Origin: Candidatus Sericytochromatia bacterium
GTDB taxonomy: Bacteria > Cyanobacteriota > Sericytochromatia > UBA7694
Direction: 5' to 3'
Length of the DNA stretch: 64,000 nucleotides
Assembly (NCBI GenBank): GCA_018780035.1
Contig: JADMKE010000005.1
Span: 193,619 to 257,618 of the forward strand
A program made the position numbers and the translations under genes. This document shows positions 50,645 through 58,483 of this stretch, piece by piece (position 1 is the first letter of the stretch; each line of letters opens with the position of its first letter). Below the pieces are notes generated by a model. That model did no database searches. It was not told where the DNA came from and worked only from the letters and a program-made list of their open reading frames with translations.

Positions 50645-50719
50645 TTAACACAGGTCCCAGAGCGGTTTCAGCCCTTTGCCCAGTTCTTTGACCGCTTCAT
50701 GAGCCCTGTTCTTTGCCAT
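50645..50719 (-). CDS. Possible 24-residue small protein overlapping the end of the TsdA-like gene
   Basis: On the minus strand an ATG at 50719 opens a short frame ending at TAA (50645-50647). The peptide is 'MAKNRAHEAVKELGKGLKPL' followed by four residues, an amphipathic, protein-like sequence in an otherwise empty gap. It overlaps the last codons of the TsdA-like gene in another frame. The ribosome-binding site (AAAGTGATG) is poor. It may be chance. Confidence 0.2.
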   Translation of the reverse strand: MAKNRAHEAVKELGKGLKPLWDLC

Positions 50720-51692
50720 TTAACATCACTTTAAAGGGCCCATATTTGTGTTGCTGGGCGGAAAAAGTGTCTGACCAGGGGGGGAAAGCCGCATCCACCG
50801 GTTTTTTACTGCGGTCGGGAAAGTCTTGTTCCAAGTGGGATTTGACCGGGCGCGTTTGGCTGTTGATATACGCCGCCACGTCAAAAGCCTCTTCGGCACT
50901 GAGATTGGGGCTGCCAAAGGGCATATTGGCTTTGATATATTTGGCCGCCGTTATCACCCGGTGCATGCCCGCACCGGTATTGTAGCTGTCTTTGCCCCAG
51001 AGTGCCGGATAGACATACCCCATGGCTGGTTTTTTGGCATCCATCAGCATGCCCGCCCCTGTGGGCTGATGGCAGACCGCACATTTGGCAGTGTAAACCG
51101 TTTTGCCTTTATTGGGATCGGCCGCTCTGTCAAGCAAATCAATATTAGGTAATCCCTGACCTTGCATTTTTGCACCTTGAGGAATATCCTGGCTCAGCCA
51201 CTTCATATAAGCCAAAATATCCTGCATTTGCTGACTTTTTTCGGGAAGGGCTTTGCCATTTAAGCTGCGCTCAAAACAGCCATTGACCCGTTCGGCCAAA
51301 CCGACCTCGCGATTCTCCCGGCCCCGGTAACGGGGATAACGGGCGGTGATTCCGACAAAGCCAAGCGCATTGGCCTGTTTTCCGGCGTTGAGATGGCAAC
51401 TCTTGCAGGCCAAATGGCTGCCGGAAAATCGCTGGGCAGGATCGGCCACATCGGGTCCGAGATACAAAGCCGTTTGACTGATCAGGCTTTCGCCCCGCTT
51501 GACCGATTCCGCGTCAGCTCCCACAGGCTGCTCAGTGGGAACTTTCCAAGGCAAGGGCTTATTCTCTCCAGAGGCAAGCACAGAGGCCTGAGGAGAGGGA
51601 GAAGTCTTGTTTTCTGTTGATTCTTTTTGAGGCGCACAGCCCAACAAAGCCAGCACCAAAAACACCCCTGCTTGTTTCCAGACATTGCTCAT
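50697..51692 (-). CDS. TsdA-like di-haem cytochrome c lipoprotein
   Basis: A 331-residue periplasmic c-type cytochrome. A lipobox ('LALLGC', Cys about 19) follows the signal peptide. Two haem sites are visible, 'HLACKSCHLNAG' and 'AKCAVCHQPTGAG'. 'LAERVNGCFERSLNGKALPE' and 'MPFGSPNLSAEEAFDVAAYI' are strongly TsdA-like; TsdA proteins oxidise thiosulfate to tetrathionate or run the reverse. The Cys in 'NGCFERS' is the one that in TsdA serves as distal haem ligand. A start at 51692 has a GGGGGAG site inside the end of the upstream gene. Co-transcribed with the DUF2490 barrel. Confidence 0.87.
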   Translation of the reverse strand: MSNVWKQAGVFLVLALLGCAPQKESTENKTSPSPQASVLASGENKPLPWKVPTEQPVGADAESVKRGESLISQTALYLGPDVADPAQRFSGSHLACKSCHLNAGKQANALGFVGITARYPRYRGRENREVGLAERVNGCFERSLNGKALPEKSQQMQDILAYMKWLSQDIPQGAKMQGQGLPNIDLLDRAADPNKGKTVYTAKCAVCHQPTGAGMLMDAKKPAMGYVYPALWGKDSYNTGAGMHRVITAAKYIKANMPFGSPNLSAEEAFDVAAYINSQTRPVKSHLEQDFPDRSKKPVDAAFPPWSDTFSAQQHKYGPFKVMLNGKEQGS

Positions 51693-51696
51693 TTGC

Positions 51697-52392
51697 TTAT
51701 TCTCCCCCAAGTAGATTGTGCGCCTGATCCGGCGGCGCAAAGAACAAAAACAGCATCAGAATATGATCGTGCTCCCAATTGCCTGTGGCAGTCTTGCGCG
51801 AGCGCCACATATAGCCAATATCCAATTGATTGGCCCGGTCCATGACATGGCGTACCCCCAGAAAACTGCGGTTCTGATTAAAACCCTGGGGGTATTCCAA
51901 AAAGACCTCATTGGCCAAATAGGGAATCCATTCCTGAGACCATCCACTCCAGTTCAGACGCAATAAATTGCGCAAGCGCCAATTTGAATGGTCGGGAAAA
52001 TAACGGTACTCCAAACGGGTACGATCAATCCAGCTCAACTCTGGCAAAAACCTGCCCCGAAAGACCGGCTCAATATTCAAGCGGTATTCTTGGGTATTTT
52101 TGCCACCGGGCACTCCCACATAAATAATATCCCCCAAAAGCCCCAAAGAGAAGTGGGGGTTAAACTCCCATTGGGGACCCACACTGTAGCGCAAAATGCC
52201 CAGTCCACTCTCAAAACGCGGGGCCAATTGGGCAATGGTAAAGACGTTTAAACGCCTGGGGATCCAAAGTTGATCATTATTTTGAATTGGAATACGCACA
52301 TCAACAGCCTGCCAGGATTCGACATCTGCCAGGGCGGGCAGACTCAGCCAAAACAGGTTTAACAAGAGCAGAAAGGCATATAAGCGTTTCAT
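51697..52392 (-). CDS. DUF2490-type outer-membrane beta-barrel protein
   Basis: A 231-residue protein with a signal peptide (about 1-22, cleavage after 'ALA') and amphipathic beta-strands throughout, ending in alternating aromatic residues. 'ESWQAVDVRIPIQNNDQLWI', 'RTRLEYRYFPDHSNWRLRNL' and 'NEVFLEYPQGFNQNRSFLGV' match the DUF2490 pattern of small outer-membrane barrels with unknown cargo. It lies directly upstream of the TsdA-like gene, whose ribosome-binding site is inside its 3' end. A palindromic AT-rich element lies 27-39 bases upstream of its start. Confidence 0.8.
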   Translation of the reverse strand: MKRLYAFLLLLNLFWLSLPALADVESWQAVDVRIPIQNNDQLWIPRRLNVFTIAQLAPRFESGLGILRYSVGPQWEFNPHFSLGLLGDIIYVGVPGGKNTQEYRLNIEPVFRGRFLPELSWIDRTRLEYRYFPDHSNWRLRNLLRLNWSGWSQEWIPYLANEVFLEYPQGFNQNRSFLGVRHVMDRANQLDIGYMWRSRKTATGNWEHDHILMLFLFFAPPDQAHNLLGGE

Positions 52393-52410
52393 ATTTCAAG
52401 ATCCTTATTA

Positions 52411-52431
52411 CTATACCCAGTATAGTATACT
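52411..52431. promoter_or_regulatory. Palindromic TATA-rich element upstream of the DUF2490 gene
   Basis: CTATACccagTATAG (52411-52425) and AGTATA-g-TATACT (52419-52431) are overlapping palindromes. They provide -10-like TATACT/TATAGT hexamers on the minus strand and could also bind a regulator. No matching -35 was confirmed. Confidence 0.4.
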
Positions 52432-52600
52432 AGAGAAGTAAAAATAGCAAGTCTTTGTTGTGAATAGACAGCTAACCAAGATAACTAAAAAAACACCTTT
52501 TTTTAACTTAACGTTACATAAATGATAAGAAACATTTGTGCCCTCCCTCCCGATAGAGTATGTATAAATCATTAATTCGTAGAGAGTGAGACTTTTAAAA

Positions 52601-53998
52601 ATGGGAAATATTTCTTCAACCAACAACCAACCTCTGGTCAATACCCAGAATCTGCAGCAACCCGCTGCAACCAAGCCTGAATTGGGCAAATCCACCTTAG
52701 AAAAATTTGGCGAAACCAAACTCGGTACCTTTTACAAAGACAGCCCCGTACTCTCGGGTGTGGCCACAGGCATCACCGCCCTGGGTGTGGTCGGCTTAGG
52801 TCTGCAAAATCGCGGCCTGGGCGAATTGCTCTTCAGCCGGGGGACCGGCGGAATCTTGGCTGGCGGCACTGGAGCTGTGCTCTTGGAAGATGGCATTAAA
52901 GACATCCGCGAAGGCAGTGAACTCAAAGGCAGTATCAAAGCCGGTGTCGGTGGTATTGGTGTGCTCGGCGGTGCCGAACTCTTGACCAAAATACCTGTTT
53001 TGAGCAAACCCGTCGAAGTCGTGTTTAAAAATGGTTTTGCCACCGGTGGAACAGCCCTGGCTGCCGGTTCTGCTTATATGATCAAAGAAGGTGTCGAAGA
53101 CCTCGCCAATGGAGACAAACTGGCGGGCGGCCTGAAAACAGCAGCAGGTGCTGTGGGTGGACTGGGTGCCACAGAATTGGTGGGCCGTCAATTTGGCAAA
53201 AGCCTGATTATCGAGCCCTTGGTTAAACTCTCTTCCACCAAAGCCGCTCAAACCACAGGAGCAGCCCTGGGTGGGGTGGGTGCCGCTGGCCTGATAGCCG
53301 ATGGAGCCCAGCGTCTGGCTGAAAATGGTTCTTTCTTAAACGATGCTGCGGGTCTGGCTGAAGTCGCTGGTGGGGCTCTCTTGGCCACAGGCAGTACCAG
53401 TTTGGCCGGTCATGCCCTGGGGTCAGAAGCCATGCAGGCTGTGTTGCCCAAAACAGCCAAACACCTCGGTGGTGCGGCACTGGTCGGCACCAGCTATGTA
53501 CTCGGCAAAGAAGCCGTCAGAAATCTGAGTGAAAATGGCGTGACCTATTTGGGCACCGCCGCCGCCACGGGTGCAGCCCTCTCCGCCCTGGGTGCCGCTG
53601 AAACATTTGGTGTCAGCCGGGCCTTTAGCAAAGGCGGTCAATTCGCCGCTGCAGCAGGTGTGGGTATCGCTTCTGGCCTGCTCGCCAAAGGTGCGATTGA
53701 TGACCTGAGTGCCGGTAAATTGCACGAAGGCGCCCTGAAAGGCTTTGGTGCCGTCGTCGGGGGCGGTGCAGCTCTGGCCCTGGCTGATGTCCCCGGTGTA
53801 CGCCAAGTCGGTGAGAAAGTACTCAAAGGCGCTTGGGAAGGTGTCATTGCCCCTGTCGGTGAGTTTGCTGTCAAAAACCCCCTGGTCGCCATCCCCCTGG
53901 CTGTGGGCGGTGCCTACGCTGTCTACAAACTGACCAACACAGGTGACAAAGCAGAACAGGCTGAAGCCCCCCAAGCCAAACCCGCCACTGAAAAATAA
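52601..53998 (+). CDS. Five-repeat hydrophobic MGNISST-type protein
   Basis: A 465-residue protein I do not recognise. It starts MGNISST, identical to the 1566-residue protein. After a 50-residue polar stretch come five repeats of about 67 residues, at about 82-127, 148-195, 219-268, 289-336 and 349-396. Each has a Gly/Ala hydrophobic stretch, an 'xxDGIKDIREGSELKG'-like turn ('KEGVEDLANGDKLAG', 'KGAIDDLSAGKLHEG') and a second Gly/Ala stretch with 'GGxGxLGAxEL'. Helical hairpins inserting in membranes are likely. The polar C-terminus ends 'EAPQAKPATEK'. The ATG at 52601 was chosen; an upstream in-frame start adds only 'MRLLK'. A strong terminator follows. Confidence 0.75.
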   Translation: MGNISSTNNQPLVNTQNLQQPAATKPELGKSTLEKFGETKLGTFYKDSPVLSGVATGITALGVVGLGLQNRGLGELLFSRGTGGILAGGTGAVLLEDGIKDIREGSELKGSIKAGVGGIGVLGGAELLTKIPVLSKPVEVVFKNGFATGGTALAAGSAYMIKEGVEDLANGDKLAGGLKTAAGAVGGLGATELVGRQFGKSLIIEPLVKLSSTKAAQTTGAALGGVGAAGLIADGAQRLAENGSFLNDAAGLAEVAGGALLATGSTSLAGHALGSEAMQAVLPKTAKHLGGAALVGTSYVLGKEAVRNLSENGVTYLGTAAATGAALSALGAAETFGVSRAFSKGGQFAAAAGVGIASGLLAKGAIDDLSAGKLHEGALKGFGAVVGGGAALALADVPGVRQVGEKVLKGAWEGVIAPVGEFAVKNPLVAIPLAVGGAYAVYKLTNTGDKAEQAEAPQAKPATEK

Positions 53999-54011
53999 GC
54001 CTTAATTTTGA

Positions 54012-54046
54012 AGACCCCGTTTGACTGACGTCAAACGGGGTCTTTT
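54012..54046 (+). terminator. Rho-independent terminator after the five-repeat protein gene
   Basis: A 14-bp perfect stem, agaccccgtttgac with gtcaaacggggtct, a 4-base loop and a T4 tail. It starts 14 bases after the stop codon. Confidence 0.93.
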
Positions 54047-54150
54047 GCATCAAAGCGGGTTTTTGCCTGGATTTCGGTCTGAATCCTGTGCTATTCTGGA
54101 CTTGAGACAGTCTTTGTCAATGATTGAGAGCCAAACTTGGGGGCCCTGAA

Positions 54151-56073
54151 GTGAAACTGGTCTTTTATTACCCCTGTGAATTTGCCCACGCCCACGCCAC
54201 GATTCATGGCCCGATGGGTCTGACCTATATCGCCGCCCATTTACAAAAAGAGCTGGGCGTCGAAGACGTCAAAATTGAGGTGGATATCGATCAGGTCTTG
54301 GCCCACAAACCGGATTTGGTTGGGGTTTCTTCGTATACCCAGACCTATCCCAAAGCCCTGGCTGGGGCTTGGCGGGTCAAAAAAGAACTGGGTGTGCCGG
54401 TCATGCTCGGCGGACCGCATATGAACGCCATGCCCGAAAGCCTGCCTCTGGGGGGGCCGTTTGATGTCGGCGCTTATGGCGAAGGTGAGCACACCGCTGT
54501 TGAACTTGTGCGTCGCTTGCTGCAAGACCAGTGGAACCCCACAGCCTTTGCAGAGATTCCTGGCCTGGTTTTTTATGACGAAAACAGGCAGCAGGTCAAA
54601 ACCGCCCGCGAAGAAGAGACCGACCACCTCGACACCCTCTGTTATCCCCGGCGCGAATTGTTACAGGCTTGGTTTCCGCCCCAGGGCAAAGTCGGGCAGT
54701 GGCGACAGGGATTGTATACCTCCCGCGATTGCCCCTTTCGCTGCCGCTTTTGCATTCACAGCACAATTCAAGGCATGCCACGCTACCACAGCGTTGAACG
54801 GGTGATCAGCGAATTGGAAGAGATTATCAATCACTACCCCGACCAAAAAATTGTCACGATCTACGACGATATTTTTGTTGTCTCGAAAAAACGCCTGATT
54901 GAACTGACCGATGCCATCCGAGACGCAGGCATTCACAAACGCCTGGGGTTTGTCGCCATGATCAAACCCAGCACATTCAATCACGAGATCGCCCTCTTGC
55001 TCAAAGACATGAATGTCAAACTGATCTCCTTTGGCTTTGAAACCGGCAGCGCAGAGGTGCTCAAATACCTCAAAGGCCGGGGGGCCCGGCTCAGTCAGCA
55101 CCAAGAGTCTTTGGATATCTGCAAAGATCTGAATATCCGCACCACCGGCTATTTTATTATGGGCAGCCCGATCGAAACCCAGCAAGACCTCGCCAAAACC
55201 TATTGGTTTATCCGCCACAACATCCATGAATTGCACACAGCAGGCATGTTTTGCCTGATCCCCTTCCCCGGCACCCGCTTCTGGAGTGATTATCAAGAAT
55301 ACACAGGCAAAACCCCCGATTATTTGGGTTGGGAGGTCTTTGACCACAAGTTTATGGACTGGGACGAGGGCTATCCCTTTTTTATTAATCAGCACTACAC
55401 CCCTGCATTTTTGCAAAATGCCTACCGCGAATTTACCAAATTGCGCCCGCGTCTGGCTTCGGACTTACATTGGGAGCGCGAAGAAGAGCGCGTGATGGGG
55501 TATAAACGAGCGCTATATAACTATCTCCGCCCGATTATCGGCGAAAAAACCCAATTGCTTGAAGTCGCGGCTTATGCCAATAGCTATTACGAATGGAGCA
55601 TCTATTATGAGATGCCCGTGCAACTCTACCCGCTCAACAATCCCGAGCGAAGCCTGCCCAATACCCCCGTAGAAGCACTTTATTTAAACCACTGCCTCGA
55701 AGACCAACCCGATCCGCTGGCATTTCTCACCCATCTCTTGAGCCAAGTTGAGGTCAAGGGGCCGATTTATCTCAGTTTTTACAACGCCCTGTTTTTGCCC
55801 GTGATCGAACGCCTGCTCTCGGGCCAGACCCCGGATATTTTTGAGCCGCCTTATTGGCAGAGCCAGCGCAAATTGTTTAGCTTTCCCCAAATGCTCAAAC
55901 TGCTCAAACAGGTGGGGCTCGAAATGACGGATGTCTACCGCAATCCCCAGCCCTTGGACAAGAGCAGTGAGTTTTCGCGTTTGGTTCCGCCGCTTTTGCA
56001 GCAATTGGCCCACCCAGAATTGGCACGCGAAATGAATATCTACAGCTATTTTCTCGTCTTGCAAAAAACCTAA
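54151..56073 (+). CDS. B12-binding-domain radical SAM protein with degenerate methyltransferase-like C-terminus
   Basis: A 640-residue radical SAM enzyme. Residues about 1-135 resemble the cobalamin-binding Rossmann domain ('LVGVSSYTQTYPKALAGAWR', 'MLGGPHMNAMPES'). The 4Fe-4S motif 'CPFRCRFC' gives Cys 194, 198 and 201, followed by 'YDDIFVVSKKRL' and 'SFGFETGSAEVLKYLKGRG', typical of the B12-radical SAM group that methylates or rearranges unactivated carbons. The C-terminal 170 residues read like a worn class I methyltransferase ('VEALYLNHCLEDQPDPLAFL'), but no clear SAM glycine motif remains. The GTG at 54151 follows GGGGG; a TTG at 54124 is an alternative. It is flanked by unrelated genes and the substrate is unknown. 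Confidence 0.85.
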   Translation: MKLVFYYPCEFAHAHATIHGPMGLTYIAAHLQKELGVEDVKIEVDIDQVLAHKPDLVGVSSYTQTYPKALAGAWRVKKELGVPVMLGGPHMNAMPESLPLGGPFDVGAYGEGEHTAVELVRRLLQDQWNPTAFAEIPGLVFYDENRQQVKTAREEETDHLDTLCYPRRELLQAWFPPQGKVGQWRQGLYTSRDCPFRCRFCIHSTIQGMPRYHSVERVISELEEIINHYPDQKIVTIYDDIFVVSKKRLIELTDAIRDAGIHKRLGFVAMIKPSTFNHEIALLLKDMNVKLISFGFETGSAEVLKYLKGRGARLSQHQESLDICKDLNIRTTGYFIMGSPIETQQDLAKTYWFIRHNIHELHTAGMFCLIPFPGTRFWSDYQEYTGKTPDYLGWEVFDHKFMDWDEGYPFFINQHYTPAFLQNAYREFTKLRPRLASDLHWEREEERVMGYKRALYNYLRPIIGEKTQLLEVAAYANSYYEWSIYYEMPVQLYPLNNPERSLPNTPVEALYLNHCLEDQPDPLAFLTHLLSQVEVKGPIYLSFYNALFLPVIERLLSGQTPDIFEPPYWQSQRKLFSFPQMLKLLKQVGLEMTDVYRNPQPLDKSSEFSRLVPPLLQQLAHPELAREMNIYSYFLVLQKT

Positions 56074-56219
56074 ATGCGGATTAAGCAGATTAACCCAGAA
56101 CTAAGCCGGTTAAAGCAAGGCAAAGATACGAACAAGCCTTGACTAAATGCCGCAAGAGAAGAGAAAAGCCCAGCTACAACCTATTTATCAAAAGCGTAAA
56201 TTGAGAGAGGAATCCCAAA

Positions 56220-56990
56220 ATGTCAGATCTTCGCATCGGCAACGCCAGTTTAAGTGTAGAAGGCATCCGCCCCCTGAAAAAAGACGTTCAAATCGACGAC
56301 AAACTCAAAAGCCAGTTGTCCAAAGATGGCTTTGACTCCATCATCTTCAAAAAAGGCGACGAAATGTTTATCGCCTACCAGAAAAACATGAAGCTCGACA
56401 ATCTCAAGCTCAACCCCGATATCAACACCTTCGACGTCAACTCCGCTTACGATATGGGCCAGATGTCCGTGGATGGCGACGCCGTGCAAGTTTTGCATGT
56501 CGATGACGAAAACAAAGATTCTTTCTGGGTCGCTCCGTATAAAAGTATGGCCAGTGGCGTCAAAAGCATGATCAACAATCCCTTTGGCAAAGCCGCCATC
56601 TTGGGTTTTGTGGGTGGAGCCACCACCACCTTGGTGGGTAAAAATATGGCCGCAACGGCAACCAGCGAGCGCGTTTTTAATGGCGTTCTTTTGGGTACTG
56701 CTGGTGGCGGTGTGATTGGCGGTCTCAAAGCTGGCGCAGAAAGCGACATACCTGAATTTTGGGATACCGGTGCGGGTGTGGGTGCCGCAGCATTGGGCTA
56801 CGGAGCAGGTGCACTGGTTGCAGCCGGTGGCGATGAATTGGTCAAAGTAGCTGCTCAAAACCCCAAAGTGACAGCGATTACATTGGGTGTGGCCGCCGTC
56901 GTGGTCGGAACAGGTGTGGCATTAGACGCCCTGTCTGACAATGGCAAACCCGCCACCTACCGCGTGATCAATCAGATCTCTGCCAAATAA
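56220..56990 (+). CDS. Membrane protein of unknown function, Gly/Ala-rich C-terminal half
   Basis: A 256-residue protein. The first 110 residues are polar with a beta-rich look ('DSIIFKKGDEMFIAYQKN', 'AVQVLHVDDENKDSFWVAP'), followed by three Gly/Ala-rich hydrophobic segments at about 122-145, 155-200 and 215-240, similar in style to the repeats of the 52601 protein ('NPKVTAITLGVAAVVVGTGV' compared with 'NPLVAIPLAVGGAYAV'). The N-terminus 'MSDLRIGNASLS' faintly resembles MGNISST. AGAGG precedes the ATG. A strong terminator follows, so it is monocistronic. Possibly another part of the dispersed system; confidence in that is low. Confidence 0.7.
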   Translation: MSDLRIGNASLSVEGIRPLKKDVQIDDKLKSQLSKDGFDSIIFKKGDEMFIAYQKNMKLDNLKLNPDINTFDVNSAYDMGQMSVDGDAVQVLHVDDENKDSFWVAPYKSMASGVKSMINNPFGKAAILGFVGGATTTLVGKNMAATATSERVFNGVLLGTAGGGVIGGLKAGAESDIPEFWDTGAGVGAAALGYGAGALVAAGGDELVKVAAQNPKVTAITLGVAAVVVGTGVALDALSDNGKPATYRVINQISAK

Positions 56991-57030
56991 ACAATTTCAA
57001 TTTTTCTTTCCTTTTGCTCTCTCATCTCAT

Positions 57031-57057
57031 GCCCGTGGCCTCTGCCACGGGCTTTTT
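57031..57057 (+). terminator. Rho-independent terminator after 56220-56990
   Basis: A 9-bp perfect stem GCCCGTGGC/GCCACGGGC with a 4-base loop and five T, 40 bases after the stop and just before the end of the convergent gene. Confidence 0.92.
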
Positions 57058-57069
57058 GTTGGCAAAGGT

Positions 57070-57579
57070 TTAATGAATCAAATGGTGAATATGTCCCAAG
57101 AACGAGCGGGGTTGACCCGATTTAAGTCCTTTTTGGGCACCCCGCAAAACCTGTCGCAGGGCTTGGCGCACGTCTGAACGGGAAAAGTCACGCAAGCTCA
57201 GCTCCAGGCGCAGTGCGGCCTGAATCGTGCCCGCCAAACCCGGCTGGGGGGGCTCCGGCTTCATTGAAAGCGCCTCCAGGGCTGTGACGGCGTCTTGATC
57301 GCGCAGGGCGTGTTCGCTCATATGATCTTGCAGGGCCAGAATAAATTCAACCGTTGTGCCCAGCCCCTCGACAGCAGCAGCAGCTGCAGATTTCTCTGAA
57401 TACAATTGCTCCAAGGGCAAAAGCCCCAGGTGCAACCCCTCTGAAATGACGACCTGATCGCTGGTCAGGCCTGTGCCTTCACGGCTGAGCAGAGCCATAC
57501 TCCAAGAGACATTGGCTTTTTCGGGAAGGGCAAACCCCGTTTTTTCAATGAGGGTGTTAAGCAAGGCACTGTCAGACAT
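57070..57579 (-). CDS. Protein of unknown function
   Basis: A 169-residue protein I do not recognise. It starts 'MSDSALLNTLIEKTGFALPE', has an Ala-rich centre ('SEKSAAAAAVEGLGTTV') and a basic helical C-terminus ('SRSDVRQALRQVLRGAQKGL'). There is no signal peptide or membrane segment. CAGGAG lies before the ATG. It follows the gene at 57634 on the same strand after 54 bases, so the two may be co-transcribed; the permease gene further upstream may share the transcript. Confidence 0.65.
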   Translation of the reverse strand: MSDSALLNTLIEKTGFALPEKANVSWSMALLSREGTGLTSDQVVISEGLHLGLLPLEQLYSEKSAAAAAVEGLGTTVEFILALQDHMSEHALRDQDAVTALEALSMKPEPPQPGLAGTIQAALRLELSLRDFSRSDVRQALRQVLRGAQKGLKSGQPRSFLGHIHHLIH

Positions 57580-57633
57580 AGCGGAACTCCTGAATATTTT
57601 TGCTTTCAGTGTACCCCAATTGGAAGAGAGGGA

Positions 57634-58437
57634 TCAGGACTCGGCGAGGTATTGCTCCAACATCGCCAGACTTTCGCGCATTTTGTCGCGGGTGCGCTTG
57701 AGGGTATCAAGTTCAAATTGGTCAATATTCTCTTCCAACATGCGCAATTGGTGCATCAAGGAACCCGGCACCCCTTTGATCAGGTTCTCCCGGAAGCCTG
57801 GATTTTTGTGCTTTTGCACCATGCGACCCAGTTCACGGGTGGTCATGTCGATCACGTTTTTGTATTCGTTTTCGTGGATCGGAAAGCGCTTGGCGAGAAT
57901 GTCTTTGCGCTCTTCTTGGTCGAGTTGGGCAATCATCATCATTTTGGTGGTGCCCAACGGCTCCAGGGTTTTGATCTCATCGGGAGACATATAGGCAATG
58001 CGTTTCAGCCGGGTGAGATACGAGTATTCCAACTCATTAAAATAATTCAGAGAATAGTCTTTAAAACTGCGATAACCCAGCGCCAAATAGAGTTTTTTCT
58101 CTTCGAGATAACGCAAATAAAAAGCCACCAGGGTATTCTTTTTGACCAGGTCTTGCGCCATCGAGCGAATTTCAAACGACAGCCCCAGCGCGTCGCGCTG
58201 TTTTTTCTCAAGAAAATGGCCAAAGAGTGTGCGCGCCTGTTCGGGAATATCCACCCGCGACAAGGTCGGCAAAGCCTGGGCAATCATCGCCCGGTGGCGG
58301 TCGAGAATTTCGGGAATCCGCTTCTTGACTTCGCGGTACGAATAGAGTGAAATTGGCTTTTCGGGCATAGCCAAAGAACCCGCTTCAATAAAACTGAGCT
58401 GGGAAGGTTCTTCTAAGGGCAATGGTTCGGCACTCAT
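57634..58437 (-). CDS. Helical protein of unknown function
   Basis: A 267-residue helical, charged protein. 'EEKKLYLALGYRSFKDYSLN' followed by 'YSYLTRLKRIAYMSPDEIK' and 'KMMMIAQLDQEERKDILAKR' resembles the helical adapter-like domains in which a 'LGYxSFxDY' motif is followed by a helix-turn-helix-like pair, as in some plasmid or phage regulators; I cannot assign a named family. The C-terminus is a coiled coil ('LRMLEENIDQFELDTLKRTR'). The ATG at 58437 removes 22 unlikely residues. It may be a nucleic-acid-binding regulator, but this is only an inference from shape. Confidence 0.68.
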   Translation of the reverse strand: MSAEPLPLEEPSQLSFIEAGSLAMPEKPISLYSYREVKKRIPEILDRHRAMIAQALPTLSRVDIPEQARTLFGHFLEKKQRDALGLSFEIRSMAQDLVKKNTLVAFYLRYLEEKKLYLALGYRSFKDYSLNYFNELEYSYLTRLKRIAYMSPDEIKTLEPLGTTKMMMIAQLDQEERKDILAKRFPIHENEYKNVIDMTTRELGRMVQKHKNPGFRENLIKGVPGSLMHQLRMLEENIDQFELDTLKRTRDKMRESLAMLEQYLAES

Positions 58438-58483
58438 GCTGCTATTGTAGCAAATGCCAAGATCTGCGCAAAGGGGCACCCTA

